Shown here in pieces: positions 25,949 to 34,531 of a stretch of 64,000 nt of DNA. The stretch lies in contig JAPPMM010000040.1 of the NCBI GenBank assembly GCA_028819075.1, forward strand, positions 1-64,000. Reading direction: 5' to 3'. Within the stretch, counting starts at the first letter, position 1. Every line of letters begins with the position of its first letter. The position numbers were made by a program, and so were the translations under genes. The notes under the pieces are model-generated. The model was not told where the DNA came from. It was given only the letters and a program-made list of their open reading frames with translations, and ran no database searches. Origin of the DNA: Gammaproteobacteria bacterium (GTDB lineage: Bacteria; Gemmatimonadota; Gemmatimonadetes; Longimicrobiales; Gaopeijiaceae).

Positions 25949-27124
25949 ATGACCCAGAAGCCACGCACGGCGCGCCGCACGCGCCTGTTCACCGAGTCCG
26001 TGATCCGCGAAATGACGCGCGTCGCACAGGAGTGCGGGGCGCTCAATCTGGCCCAGGGATTCCCGGACTTTCCGGCGCCGCAGGTGATCAAGGACGCCGC
26101 GTGTGAGGCCATCCAGAGCGACATAAATCAGTACGCGATCACCTGGGGATCGCCGCGCTACCGCGACGCGCTGGTGCGCAAGTACCGCGAGTGGTACGGG
26201 ATGGAGGTGAACGGCGAGCGCGAGATCACCGTCACCTGCGGGGCCACCGAGGCGATGGCGTCCATCATGCTGGCGGTCATCAACCCGGGCGACGAAGTGA
26301 TCGTGCTGGAGCCCTTCTACGAGAACTACGGCCCGGACGCCATCCTGTGCGAGGCCACGCCCGTCTTCCATCGGCTGGAGCCGCCGGAGTTCCGGCTGGA
26401 AGCGGCAAGGCTCGAAGCCGACGTCACCCCACGCACGCGCGCCATCATCCTCAACTCGCCCAACAATCCCACCGGGCGCGTCTTCGACCGCGAGGAGCTG
26501 GAGGGGGTAGCGGACATCTGCCGGCGCCACGACCTGCTCGCCTTCACGGACGAGATCTACGAGCACATCTACTACGAGGGCGAGCACATCCCGCTGGCCA
26601 CCCTCCCGGACATGCGCGAGCGCACGGTCACCGTCTCCGGCGCCTCCAAGACCTACAGCGTGACCGGCTGGCGGCTGGGCACCATCGTGGCCCCGGCCGA
26701 CCTGACCGACGAGATCCGCAAGGTGCACGACTTTCTGACCGTGGGCGCGCCGGCACCGCTGCAGGAGGGGGTCGCCACGGCGATGAACGCGCTCGGGCCC
26801 GAGTTCTACGAAGATCTGAAGCAGAGCTACCAGGCGAAGCGGGAAGTCCTGTACCAGGGGCTGCGCGAGGGCGGATTCCGGTGTTCTCCCCCGGAGGGCG
26901 CCTACTACATCATGGCCGATTTCTCGGATCTCTCCGATGAGGACGACGACACCTTCTCGCGCGCGCTGGGGCGCGATGCGGGGGTGATCCCGGTGCCGGG
27001 GTCGAGCTTCTTCAACGTGGAAGCCGGAGACAGTACCTACGTGCGCTTCGTCTTCTGCAAGCGCATCGCCAGCCTGGAGACGGCGAGCGAGCGGTTGAGG
27101 GCGTACGCGCGGGCGGGGGCGTAG
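25949..27124 (+). CDS. PLP-dependent class I/II aminotransferase
   Basis: Protein of 391 residues starting at ATG 25949 (MTQKPRTARRTRLF). It has the fold-type I landmarks: LAQGFPDFPAP, the cofactor-phosphate region CGATEAMASIM, NSPNNPTGRV, the Asp/Tyr pair in FTDEIYEHIYYEG, the catalytic lysine in SGASKTYSVTGWRLG and the C-terminal Arg in YVRFVFCK. By eye it is nearest to the kynurenine/glutamine or methionine aminotransferases (KAT/YbdL-like), but the substrate is not certain. It is divergent from the S9 peptidase gene. Its last 17 codons are duplicated 1.4 kb downstream, beyond the inserted ATPase gene. Confidence 0.9.
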   Translation: MTQKPRTARRTRLFTESVIREMTRVAQECGALNLAQGFPDFPAPQVIKDAACEAIQSDINQYAITWGSPRYRDALVRKYREWYGMEVNGEREITVTCGATEAMASIMLAVINPGDEVIVLEPFYENYGPDAILCEATPVFHRLEPPEFRLEAARLEADVTPRTRAIILNSPNNPTGRVFDREELEGVADICRRHDLLAFTDEIYEHIYYEGEHIPLATLPDMRERTVTVSGASKTYSVTGWRLGTIVAPADLTDEIRKVHDFLTVGAPAPLQEGVATAMNALGPEFYEDLKQSYQAKREVLYQGLREGGFRCSPPEGAYYIMADFSDLSDEDDDTFSRALGRDAGVIPVPGSSFFNVEAGDSTYVRFVFCKRIASLETASERLRAYARAGA

Positions 27125-27127
27125 GGG
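27074..27127. repeat. 3' end of the aminotransferase gene, copy 1 of a 54-bp direct repeat
   Basis: These bases encode LETASERLRAYARAGA and the TAG stop. They match 28487-28540 at 49 of 54 positions by direct comparison. Three of the five differences are silent and two change a residue (E to D, R to Q), as expected for two alleles of one coding sequence. Confidence 0.92.
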
Positions 27128-27169
27128 GCGCGGAAAGCCGCTGTGTGACGGGATGCGGTGATCGGATGG

Positions 27170-27202
27170 GTGCATATTGTCATTCTAATTGACAATCTGC
27201 AC
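27170..27202. repeat. AT-rich inverted repeat, 13-bp arms
   Basis: GTGCATATTGTCA and TGACAATCTGCAC are inverted copies (one mismatch) around a seven-base spacer, TTCTAAT. It lies between the aminotransferase stop and the ATPase start. It lacks the GC stem and T-run of a terminator, so an operator, a recombination site or an element end is likelier. It stands out in base composition from the surrounding DNA. Confidence 0.8.
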
Positions 27203-27284
27203 CGAGATGGCCACGCTTCATGGGGCATCCGCTCGGATGCCCATCATCGAATCATGAGGCCTGTGTCGAAACCGGAGATTCCAG

Positions 27285-28481
27285 GTGCCTTCCGTCGAGC
27301 ATGAGCCGCCGTTCATCGAGCGCGATCTGGCAGCACCTCTGCGCGAGCGGCTGCGCCACTATCCGGTCGTCACCGTCACCGGCCCCCGGCAATCGGGCAA
27401 GACCACGCTTTGCCGCACGCTGCTCGCCGACCGGCCGTACGTCTCTCTCGAGGGCATGGACGTGCGAGCCTACGCCCAGGAAGATCCACGCGGCTTCCTG
27501 CATGAGTACCGGGGCGGCGCCGTCATCGATGAAGTGCAGCGGGCGCCCGACCTGACTTCGTACCTGCAAGAGGAGGTCGACCGCGATCCCGCTCCCGGGC
27601 GTTTCGTGTTGACCGGTTCACAGCACTTCGGGCTGAGCGAGGCGGTGAGCCAGTCGCTCGCCGGAAGGGTCGGGGTGCTTCACCTGCTGCCCCTGGGATT
27701 CAACGAACTGGCCCGCTTCGGAGGACCGGCTCCGGAACTCCTGGATTGCCTCTGGACCGGTGCCTACCCGCGCATCCATCACCGGGGTATCCCCCCGGAC
27801 GTGTGGCTGCGCGACTATTTCACCACCTACATCGAGCGCGATGTGCGGTCGCTGCGCAACGTCACCGACCTTGCGGCGTTCTCGGCATTCGTGCGCCTGG
27901 CGGCCGGACGCACCGCGACCGAAGTCAACCTGTCCGCGCTGGCCGGGGATGCGGGCGTCCGCCACAACACCGCCCGCGCGTGGCTGTCCGTTCTCGAGAC
28001 GAGCTTCCTGGTCACCCAGGTTCCCGCGTTCCGGCGCAACCTGCGGAAGCGACAGATCAAGGCACCCAAGCTGCACTTCCTCGACTCCGGGCTCCTCTGT
28101 CACCTGCTGGGCATCAGATCCCCGGAGGAGCTGCGCCACCATCCGCTTCGCGGCCAGATCTTCGAGAGCTGGGTGGTGTCGGAGGTGTTCAAGACGATCA
28201 CGCATCGGGGTCGGGAGCCCCGGCTGGGGCATTATCGAGCCCCGAGGATCGAGGTCGATCTCGTCGTGGACCGCGGGCTGCGGCTGATCCTCGTGGAAGC
28301 CAAGTCCGGGACGACCATGGTCCCGCGCTTCTTTGCCGGGTTGCGAGGTCTCGCCGCCTCTCTTGAGGAAGCCGGACAGAGCGTCGAGCAACGCCTCGTG
28401 TACGGCGGCGATTCCCGTCATCGCCGCAACGACACCGAGGTCTTTCCCTGGAACCGGATGCTGGAGGCGGAGTGGGGTTGA
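27285..28481 (+). CDS. P-loop ATPase with DUF4143 domain
   Basis: Protein of 398 residues, GTG 27285 with GGAG seven bases before it. The AAA_14 domain has Walker A TGPRQSGKTTLCR, Walker B GGAVIDEVQRAPDL and a sensor-like FVLTGSQHF. The DUF4143 domain follows from about residue 180 (YFTTYIERDVRSL, LDSGLLCHLLGI, GQIFESWVVSEVFK). It ends with a PD-(D/E)XK-like segment, VDLVVDRGLRLILVEAKSGT. Such proteins are widespread, patchily distributed and of unproven function; toxin-like and defence roles have been suggested. The gene stands alone between two copies of the aminotransferase 3' end, which is direct evidence of insertion. Confidence 0.9.
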   Translation: MPSVEHEPPFIERDLAAPLRERLRHYPVVTVTGPRQSGKTTLCRTLLADRPYVSLEGMDVRAYAQEDPRGFLHEYRGGAVIDEVQRAPDLTSYLQEEVDRDPAPGRFVLTGSQHFGLSEAVSQSLAGRVGVLHLLPLGFNELARFGGPAPELLDCLWTGAYPRIHHRGIPPDVWLRDYFTTYIERDVRSLRNVTDLAAFSAFVRLAAGRTATEVNLSALAGDAGVRHNTARAWLSVLETSFLVTQVPAFRRNLRKRQIKAPKLHFLDSGLLCHLLGIRSPEELRHHPLRGQIFESWVVSEVFKTITHRGREPRLGHYRAPRIEVDLVVDRGLRLILVEAKSGTTMVPRFFAGLRGLAASLEEAGQSVEQRLVYGGDSRHRRNDTEVFPWNRMLEAEWG

Positions 28482-28486
28482 GCCCC

Positions 28487-28540
28487 CTGGACACGGCGAG
28501 CGAGCGGCTGCAGGCCTACGCGCGGGCCGGGGCGTAGGGG
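28487..28540. repeat. Displaced 3' end of the aminotransferase gene, copy 2
   Basis: Just past the ATPase stop, these bases read LDTASERLQAYARAGA and TAG in the same style as the aminotransferase terminus, but no coding frame leads into them. They are a fragment left by the event that placed the ATPase gene here. Confidence 0.88.
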
Positions 28541-28546
28541 AAACGC

Positions 28547-31108
28547 CTACTCCGCCACCGCCCGCAGCGTCGCCAGCGGCTTCCGCCGCAGAACGCCGCG
28601 GCTGTTGGCGAACCCGGTGACCACGGTCAGAGCGACCACCACCAGCCACACGGCGGCGACGCGCCCGAGGGGCAGGTGGAAGTCGAGTTCGAAGAAGAAC
28701 TCGACCAGCGCCCACGCGGAACACACACCGAGCAGCGCGCCCGTCAGCCCGGCGAGCACACCCAGGCTGGTGTATTCCGCGAGCAGGACCTGCCGCACGA
28801 GCGAGCGGCGCGCGCCCAGCGTCTTCAGGAGGGCGCTCTCGCGCATCCTCTGAAAACGGGACGTGGAGAGGGAGCCCACCAGCACCACCACGCCGGCGAG
28901 GGCGATGAAGAAGGCGAGGAAGCGGATGGCCCCGCCCACGCGGCCGAGGATGGTGTCGAGGGCCTCCTGGATGAGCGCGAGGTCGAGCACCGAGACGTTG
29001 GGGAGGCTGAGCACCAGGTTGCGCTGCATGCGCGCGCGGGCGTCCGGGTCGACGATGCGGGTGAGGCCCAGGTAGCTGCGCGGGGCCTGGTCGAAGACGC
29101 CGGGCTCGGCGACCACCAGGAAGTTGATGTCGAAGCGGTCCCAGTCGACGCGGCGCAGGTTCCTCACGGTGGTGGTCACGGGGACGCCCTGGACGTCCCA
29201 TGTGATCCGGTCTCCGATCCCGACCCTGAGGTCGTCGGCCAGGTCGGCGTCGAGGGAGACGCCGTCGGGCGGGTCGCCGCCGTTATCGCCGTCGGGGGCC
29301 GTCCCCTCTCCCCACCAGCGGCCGGCCACCAGCTCCTCGGTGTCGGAGAGCTCGGCGCGCGAGGTGTTGCGGTAAAGGCGGCGCACCGCCCAGCGGGCCG
29401 GGCCGCCGTCCCTGCGGTCGCGCAGGATCTCCGCGGCCGGACGGCCGTTCAGGCTGGAGATGCGGGCCGGCACCACGGCGGTCAGGTCGACCGGGCCGCC
29501 CCCGGCCGCCGCCACCAATTCGGTCACGCCGTCCCGCTGGTCGGGCTGGACGTCGAAGAAGAGCAGATTGGGCTGTTCCTGCCCGCCGTCCACCGAGAGC
29601 GCGCGGCCCAGGCTGGCCTGCACCGCGAGCACGGTGGTGATGAGGAAGGCGCCCAGTCCGAGCGCGAGCATGACGGCCGCGGTCTGGTTCTGAGGCCGGA
29701 AGAGGTTGGCGACGCCCTGGCGGACGGCGTACGACGCGCGCGCGGGGAAGTACCGGCGGGTAAGGCGGGTCAAGGCAACCGCTGTGCCGTAGAGCAGCAG
29801 CAGGGCGGCGCTCAGGCCGCCCGCGAAGGCGAGGCCGTGCTCGGGCTCGGGGGCCTGCCACAGGCTGAGGAGCAACATCCCGCCGACCAGAGCGCCGAAC
29901 GCGAACACGCGATCCAGCCGCGCCCGCGCCGTCACCTGCGGCTCGAAGTCGGCGCGCAGGGCCTGGAGGGGAGCGATGCCGCGGATGCGGAGAAGCGGGA
30001 CGAGCGCGAACAGCGCGGCCGCCGCCATCCCGGTCACCATCCCCGCGACCACGGCCGTCCGGTCGACACGCGCCTCGATCGCCACGGGCAGCACATCGGC
30101 GATCAACAGGGGCAAAAGGCGCTGCAGCCCGATCCCACCCAGCACCCCCGCGACCGAGCCGACGAGCCCGAGCGCCACCGCCTGAAAAAGGTAGGCGTTG
30201 AAGACGCTCCGCTCGCGCGCGCCGATGCAGCGCAGCACCGCGACCGACGTGGTTTTCTCCTTCACGTACACGTGGATCGCGCTGGCCGCGCCGATGCCTC
30301 CGAGCAGCAGCGCGGTCAACCCCACGACCCGCAGGAACCAGGCGAGCATGCGCGTGCCCCGGGTGAGCCTCCGGGCCTGGTCCTGGGCGGTCACCGAGGT
30401 CACCGCCTGGTTGCGGAAGAAGCGCCAGTGGCGGCCCTCCAGATCCTCGGGGTCCTCTCCCGCGGGCATGCGCACATAGATGTGGTAGCGGGCGACGCTG
30501 CCGAACTCGAGCAGCCCGCTGGCGGCGAGGTCGCTCCGGGCGACGAACACGCGCGGCCCGATGGCGCTCTGGAAGCCGATGTCGGTGGGCAGCCCGCGCA
30601 CCGTGCCCAGAATGACGAAGGAGGAGGTGCCGACCTGCAGGGTGTCGCCGGCGCCCACCCCCAGCTGGATGGGGATGGCTTCGTCCACGATCGCGACCCC
30701 GGGCTCGCCCAGGCGCGACCAGATACCCGGAGGCGTGGTCTCCACCCGCCCGTAGAGCGGGAAGCCCCCCTCTACCCCCCGCACCTGGGTCAGCCGGGTG
30801 GCCCCGCTCCCCGGCGCGTACACCATGGACACCAGTCCGGTGACCCGGGAGAGGCGCCCCCCCTCGGCCACCACCGAGTCGGCGATGGCGCCCACGCTGT
30901 CCGAGATGGGCGCGTTCGAGCTGAGGCGCAGGTCGGCGCCCAGCAGGAGCTGCGACTCCTCGCGTATCGACCGGATCACGTCGCCGCTGAAGGAGTGCAC
31001 CGCCACCAGCGCGGCGACCCCGAGCGCCACCGAGGCGGCATACGCCCCGATGCGGCGCATGCCCGCGCGGCCCTCCCTCCAGGCGAGCCGTAGCGAGAAG
31101 GGAATCAC
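28547..31108 (-). CDS. FtsX-type ABC permease, YbbP-like
   Basis: Protein of 853 residues. GTG 31108 overlaps the upstream ATPase stop as GTGA and gives IPFSLRLAWREGRAGMRRIG, then a membrane helix. The order is one helix, a large periplasmic domain (residues about 45-250), three helices, a second cytoplasm/periplasm segment, two central helices near 460-520, another periplasmic domain, and three C-terminal helices ending NSRGVLRRKPLATLRAV. Two FtsX cores and the size of about 800-850 match YbbP rather than MacB or LolE. It should act with the YbbA-like ATPase in lipid or protein handling at the inner membrane; the exact substrate is unproven in this family. Confidence 0.86.
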   Translation of the reverse strand: MIPFSLRLAWREGRAGMRRIGAYAASVALGVAALVAVHSFSGDVIRSIREESQLLLGADLRLSSNAPISDSVGAIADSVVAEGGRLSRVTGLVSMVYAPGSGATRLTQVRGVEGGFPLYGRVETTPPGIWSRLGEPGVAIVDEAIPIQLGVGAGDTLQVGTSSFVILGTVRGLPTDIGFQSAIGPRVFVARSDLAASGLLEFGSVARYHIYVRMPAGEDPEDLEGRHWRFFRNQAVTSVTAQDQARRLTRGTRMLAWFLRVVGLTALLLGGIGAASAIHVYVKEKTTSVAVLRCIGARERSVFNAYLFQAVALGLVGSVAGVLGGIGLQRLLPLLIADVLPVAIEARVDRTAVVAGMVTGMAAAALFALVPLLRIRGIAPLQALRADFEPQVTARARLDRVFAFGALVGGMLLLSLWQAPEPEHGLAFAGGLSAALLLLYGTAVALTRLTRRYFPARASYAVRQGVANLFRPQNQTAAVMLALGLGAFLITTVLAVQASLGRALSVDGGQEQPNLLFFDVQPDQRDGVTELVAAAGGGPVDLTAVVPARISSLNGRPAAEILRDRRDGGPARWAVRRLYRNTSRAELSDTEELVAGRWWGEGTAPDGDNGGDPPDGVSLDADLADDLRVGIGDRITWDVQGVPVTTTVRNLRRVDWDRFDINFLVVAEPGVFDQAPRSYLGLTRIVDPDARARMQRNLVLSLPNVSVLDLALIQEALDTILGRVGGAIRFLAFFIALAGVVVLVGSLSTSRFQRMRESALLKTLGARRSLVRQVLLAEYTSLGVLAGLTGALLGVCSAWALVEFFFELDFHLPLGRVAAVWLVVVALTVVTGFANSRGVLRRKPLATLRAVAE

Positions 31109-31857
31109 TCCGCCTCGCGGCGGTTCGGGTGATCCGGATGCCCGTTGCGGCGGTCCGACGTGATGCGCCCGTCCCGCAGGGTGATCACCCGCCTCGCGTG
31201 GGCGGCCAGCTCGAGATCGTGGGTCGCGAGCACGACGGTGGTGCGGCACTCGCGGTTGAGCTCCTCCATCAGCTCGACCACCACCGCTCCGGCCGCCGAG
31301 TCCAGGTTGCCCGTGGGCTCGTCCGCGAACAGCACCAGCGGCCGGTTGGCGAAGGCGCGGGCGAGAGCCACCCGCTGCTGCTCGCCGCCGGAGAGCTGCG
31401 CCGGGTAGTGGTGCATGCGTTCGGCGAGCCCCACCCGTTCGAGCAGCTCGCCGGCCCGCACGCGCGGCCTGGCCCTCGACCCGGGTCCGCGCCCGGCACT
31501 CCCCGCCGCCGTTGCGCGCGGGGCCAGCTCCAGCGGCACCATGACGTTCTCCAGCGCCGTGAGCGTGGGCAGCAGGTGGAAGGTCTGGAAGACAAAGCCT
31601 ACCTTTTCCGCCCGGAACGCTGCGCGCTCGTCGGCGGTAAGGGCCGACAGCCGTTCGCCGCCCAGGCTGACCGAGCCCGTCGTTGGCGCATCGAGGCCGG
31701 CGAGCAGGCCCAGCAGGGTGGTCTTGCCGCTTCCCGAGGGACCCACGAGGGCGATAAAGTCTTCTTCGGGGACGCGCAGGTCGATGTCGCGCAAGACGAC
31801 CAGCGAGCGGCTGCCGCGCCCGTACGCTTTGCTCACACCTTCGGCGACGATCATCAT
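31105..31857 (-). CDS. ABC transporter ATPase, YbbA/LolD-like
   Basis: Protein of 250 residues from ATG 31857 (or 31854). It has Walker A GPSGSGKTT, QTFHLLPTLTALENVM with the Q-loop, signature LSGGEQQRVALARAF, Walker B LFADEPTGNLD and ATHDLELA. A basic/Gly insert near residues 110-125 (AAGSAGRGPGSRARPRVRAG) is atypical. It is translationally coupled to the permease gene. Its start codon touches the start of the divergent TesA-like gene. The same divergent arrangement, tesA next to ybbA-ybbP, is known in Escherichia coli, supporting the assignment. Confidence 0.88.
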   Translation of the reverse strand: MMIVAEGVSKAYGRGSRSLVVLRDIDLRVPEEDFIALVGPSGSGKTTLLGLLAGLDAPTTGSVSLGGERLSALTADERAAFRAEKVGFVFQTFHLLPTLTALENVMVPLELAPRATAAGSAGRGPGSRARPRVRAGELLERVGLAERMHHYPAQLSGGEQQRVALARAFANRPLVLFADEPTGNLDSAAGAVVVELMEELNRECRTTVVLATHDLELAAHARRVITLRDGRITSDRRNGHPDHPNRREAE

Positions 31858-32617
31858 GTGGAGACGCCTGACGGCAATCGGCCTGCTCACGTTCCTGCCC
31901 GCGTGCGGGGGAGCAGAAGACCCCGGAGCGTTACGTTCGCCGGATCGGGAAGTTGCGGCAACGGACGCCGCCAGGGAGGCCGCCTCGTCGTCCTCGCCGG
32001 CTGGGTCACAATCCGCCGTCTCTACGACAGACATCTCGCGCGAGCGCGGTGTTGTCCTCTTCCTGGGCACGAGCCTCACCGAGGGCTACGGCCTGGGCAA
32101 CGCACAGGAACACGCTTTCCCCGCGAGGGTCCAGGCGCGCATCGACCGGGCCGCACTACCCTTCCGGGTGGTTAACGCGGGCGTCGGCGGCGACACCAGC
32201 GCGGGAGGCTTGCGGCGTCTCGAGTGGCTGCTGCGCATGCCGGTGCGCGTGCTCGTGATCGAGCTGGGCGCCAACGACGGCCTGCGGGGGCAGGATGTCG
32301 ATGCCCTGCGCGGCAACCTGCTGGCCGTCATTGGGCAGACCCGGGCCCGATATCCGGAGGTAGAGATCCTGCTGGCGGGCATGCAGGCGCCCCCCAATCT
32401 GGGTCAGCGCTACACCGAGAGCTTCAGGGCCGTCTTCCCCGAGGTGGCCCGCGAGGCGGAGGTCGCCCTCATCCCCTTCCTCCTGGAGGGCGTGGGCGGC
32501 ATCCGCGAACTCAACCAGCCCGACGGCATCCACCCCTCGGTGGAGGGGCACGAGATCATCGCCGAAACCGTCTGGTCCAGTCTGGAGCCGGTGCTGCGGC
32601 GCATCGACGCCCGCTGA
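31856..32617 (+). CDS. SGNH/GDSL esterase lipoprotein, TesA-like
   Basis: Protein of 253 residues starting at ATG 31856. MWRRLTAIGLLTFLPACGG is a lipoprotein signal with Cys 17. After a Ser/Ala-rich linker the SGNH blocks appear: FLGTSLTEGYGL (nucleophile Ser), NAGVGGDTSAGG, IELGANDGLRG and DGIHPSVEGHE (Asp/His pair). TesA-type enzymes hydrolyse thioesters, lysophospholipids and aryl esters in the envelope. Its ATG lies one base from the ATG of the divergent YbbA-like gene, so the promoters must sit inside the opposite coding regions. Confidence 0.88.
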   Translation: MWRRLTAIGLLTFLPACGGAEDPGALRSPDREVAATDAAREAASSSSPAGSQSAVSTTDISRERGVVLFLGTSLTEGYGLGNAQEHAFPARVQARIDRAALPFRVVNAGVGGDTSAGGLRRLEWLLRMPVRVLVIELGANDGLRGQDVDALRGNLLAVIGQTRARYPEVEILLAGMQAPPNLGQRYTESFRAVFPEVAREAEVALIPFLLEGVGGIRELNQPDGIHPSVEGHEIIAETVWSSLEPVLRRIDAR

Positions 32618-32660
32618 CCGCGCTTTCCCTCCTCGCCCTCCTCGATCCCGGAGCCACACC

Positions 32661-33170
32661 ATGGCGGTGAAGTTCTTCAGTTTCCTCGCGGTGGTCTTCA
32701 TATCGCTGCTCGCCATCGGGCTCATTCTCCCCGGCACCTGGGAGGTCGAGCGCTCGCTGGAGATGCCCGCGGTCCCGGAGCAGGTGTTCGCCTACGTCAA
32801 CGACGTGTCGCTCTGGGATGCGTGGACCGACTGGCCGGACGCCGCCGCGGAGCGCTTCGGCCCGCCAAGCGGAGTCGGAGCGGGGCGCAGCTGGAACGAT
32901 CCGGAGTTCGGCGACGGCGTCTTCACCATCGTCGAGAGCGTCTCGGGGGAGCGGGTTGGCTACCGGGTCGAGGTAGAGGGCGGGTCGATGATCACCGAGG
33001 GGACCATCGACCTGGACCGCCTCGGCGACGGCACCCGCGTGACCTGGAGAGAAACCGGCGACTTCGGGTGGAATCCCATCCTGGGGTACGTGGCGCGCGC
33101 CATGGATCGGCTGCAGGGCCGGGAGATGGAGGTGGGGCTGGAACGGCTGCGTGACGCGAGTTCGCCGTGA
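32661..33170 (+). CDS. SRPBCC-fold protein with N-terminal membrane anchor
   Basis: Protein of 169 residues from ATG 32661. Residues 5-24 are a single hydrophobic segment (FFSFLAVVFISLLAIGLILP). The rest follows the polyketide-cyclase/dehydrase SRPBCC pattern: MPAVPEQVFAYVNDVSLWDA, GAGRSWNDPEFGDG, TRVTWRETGDFGWNPILGYV and a C-terminal helix. The fold binds hydrophobic ligands; no specific role can be given. It is 43 bases after the TesA-like gene and probably cotranscribed with it. Confidence 0.82.
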   Translation: MAVKFFSFLAVVFISLLAIGLILPGTWEVERSLEMPAVPEQVFAYVNDVSLWDAWTDWPDAAAERFGPPSGVGAGRSWNDPEFGDGVFTIVESVSGERVGYRVEVEGGSMITEGTIDLDRLGDGTRVTWRETGDFGWNPILGYVARAMDRLQGREMEVGLERLRDASSP

Positions 33171-33194
33171 TCCGGGCTCTCTGACCGGCCGGCG

Positions 33195-34337
33195 TCAGTT
33201 GAGCTGGCGCGCTATCTCCAGCAGTTCGTCGTTGCCGCGCGTCCGCCCCATCAGGCCGAGCAGCTCCGTCATGGCCTCCGCCGGAGACTTGTGCGACAAC
33301 TGGCGGCGGAAGGCACGCGAGAGGGTGAGCGCCTCGGGCGAGAGCAGGAGCTCCTCGCGCCGGGTGGCCGAGGCCACCAGGTCGATGGCCGGGAAGATGC
33401 GCCGGTCGGCCAGGTCGCGTGAGAGCAGCAGTTCGCTGTTGCCGGTGCCCTTGAACTCCTCGAAGATGACCTGATCCATGCGCGATCCGGTGTCCACGAG
33501 GGCGGTGGCCACGATGGTCAGCGAACCCCCGCCCTGCACGTCGCTGATATTGCGCGCGCTGCCCAGGAACCGCTTGGGCTTCTCCATCACGCTCGCGTCC
33601 AGCCCGCCCGAGAGCGTGCGCCCGCTTCCCTCCTCGACGTTGTTGTGGGCACGGGCGAGGCGCGTGATGGAGTCGAGAATCACGACCACGTCCTGGCCCA
33701 TCTCGACCCGCCGGCGGGCGCGCTCCATGGTGATCTCGGCGACCGCCACGTGGCGTTCGGGGGGATAGTCGAAGCTGGAGGCGATGACCTCGCCGTACCC
33801 GCACATCTCCATCTCGGTGATCTCTTCCGGCCGCTCGTCCACCAGAAGGATGTAGAGATGGCAGTCCGGGTGGTTGGTAACGACGCCCTGCGCCACCCGC
33901 TGCAGGATCGTCGTCTTCCCCGCCTTCGCCGGAGCCACGATCATCGCCCGCTGACCCTTGCCGAAGGGACAGAAGAGGTCGATGACGCGATTGGTGAAGT
34001 CGGGCTGCCCATAGTGCGTGATCTCGCACTCGAGCTTGAGCTGATTCCTGGGGTGGAGCGCGCTCAGACGCGTGAACTCGGGCCGGTCGCGCAACACATC
34101 GGGCGGCTCGCCGTTAACCGCGATCACCCGCGTGAGCGGGGGCGCCTTGCCGTTGCGCGGCCGGTTGCCGACATCGCCGGCGATCTCGTCCCCCGTGCGC
34201 AGTCCGAAGCGCCGGATGACCTTGGGGCCGACGTACACGTCCTGCTTGGACGCGGTGTAGCCGAATTTCTGCAGGCGGATGAATCCGGATCCGCTGCCGA
34301 GAACCTGAAGTATGCCTAGGGATTGCCTGTCCGACAC
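33195..34337 (-). CDS. rho: Transcription termination factor Rho, short N-terminus
   Basis: Protein of 380 residues from GTG 34337; no earlier start exists in frame. It contains the RNA-binding cold-shock-like domain (LGILQVLGSGSGFIRL, VYVGPKVIRRFGLRTGDEI) and the RecA-like motor: IVAPAKAGKTT Walker A, YILLVDERPEEITEME, VVILDSITRLARAHN, and IFEEFKGTGNSELLLSR with the translocating R-loop lysine. Compared with the 419-residue Escherichia coli protein it lacks the N-terminal helical bundle and has a small insert in ARNISDVQGGGSL. Whether it is the only Rho of the genome cannot be seen. No ribosome site is clear upstream. Confidence 0.92.
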   Translation of the reverse strand: MSDRQSLGILQVLGSGSGFIRLQKFGYTASKQDVYVGPKVIRRFGLRTGDEIAGDVGNRPRNGKAPPLTRVIAVNGEPPDVLRDRPEFTRLSALHPRNQLKLECEITHYGQPDFTNRVIDLFCPFGKGQRAMIVAPAKAGKTTILQRVAQGVVTNHPDCHLYILLVDERPEEITEMEMCGYGEVIASSFDYPPERHVAVAEITMERARRRVEMGQDVVVILDSITRLARAHNNVEEGSGRTLSGGLDASVMEKPKRFLGSARNISDVQGGGSLTIVATALVDTGSRMDQVIFEEFKGTGNSELLLSRDLADRRIFPAIDLVASATRREELLLSPEALTLSRAFRRQLSHKSPAEAMTELLGLMGRTRGNDELLEIARQLN

Positions 34338-34531
34338 GATACGGGTAGGGGGTTGCCGGGTGCGACGGGCTCTCGCGGCCCCTGGAGCGCGGCCGCGAAA
34401 CGGAGAGACTGCGGTACTTCTCCTTTACAGATTGGACAAGGTACCGCGCGCGCACAAGTGCAACCGGCGCCGGAACGCTTTCGCGCCCGGCGCCGGCTCC
34501 CCGCCCCGCCACCCTTCCGCCCCACCCCAGG

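Noticed and set aside
27183-27194. TTGACA inside the inverted repeat as a -35 box
   Set aside because: No -10-like sequence lies 16-18 bases downstream on the plus strand.
28676-31093. 805-residue frame antisense to the FtsX permease
   Set aside because: No recognisable motif; a shadow caused by high GC at third positions of the permease gene.
34316-34525. Short minus-strand frame with VPCPICKGEV, resembling a zinc ribbon
   Set aside because: Only one CxxC, no ribosome site and an overlap with the rho start; the stretch is more likely the leader of rho.
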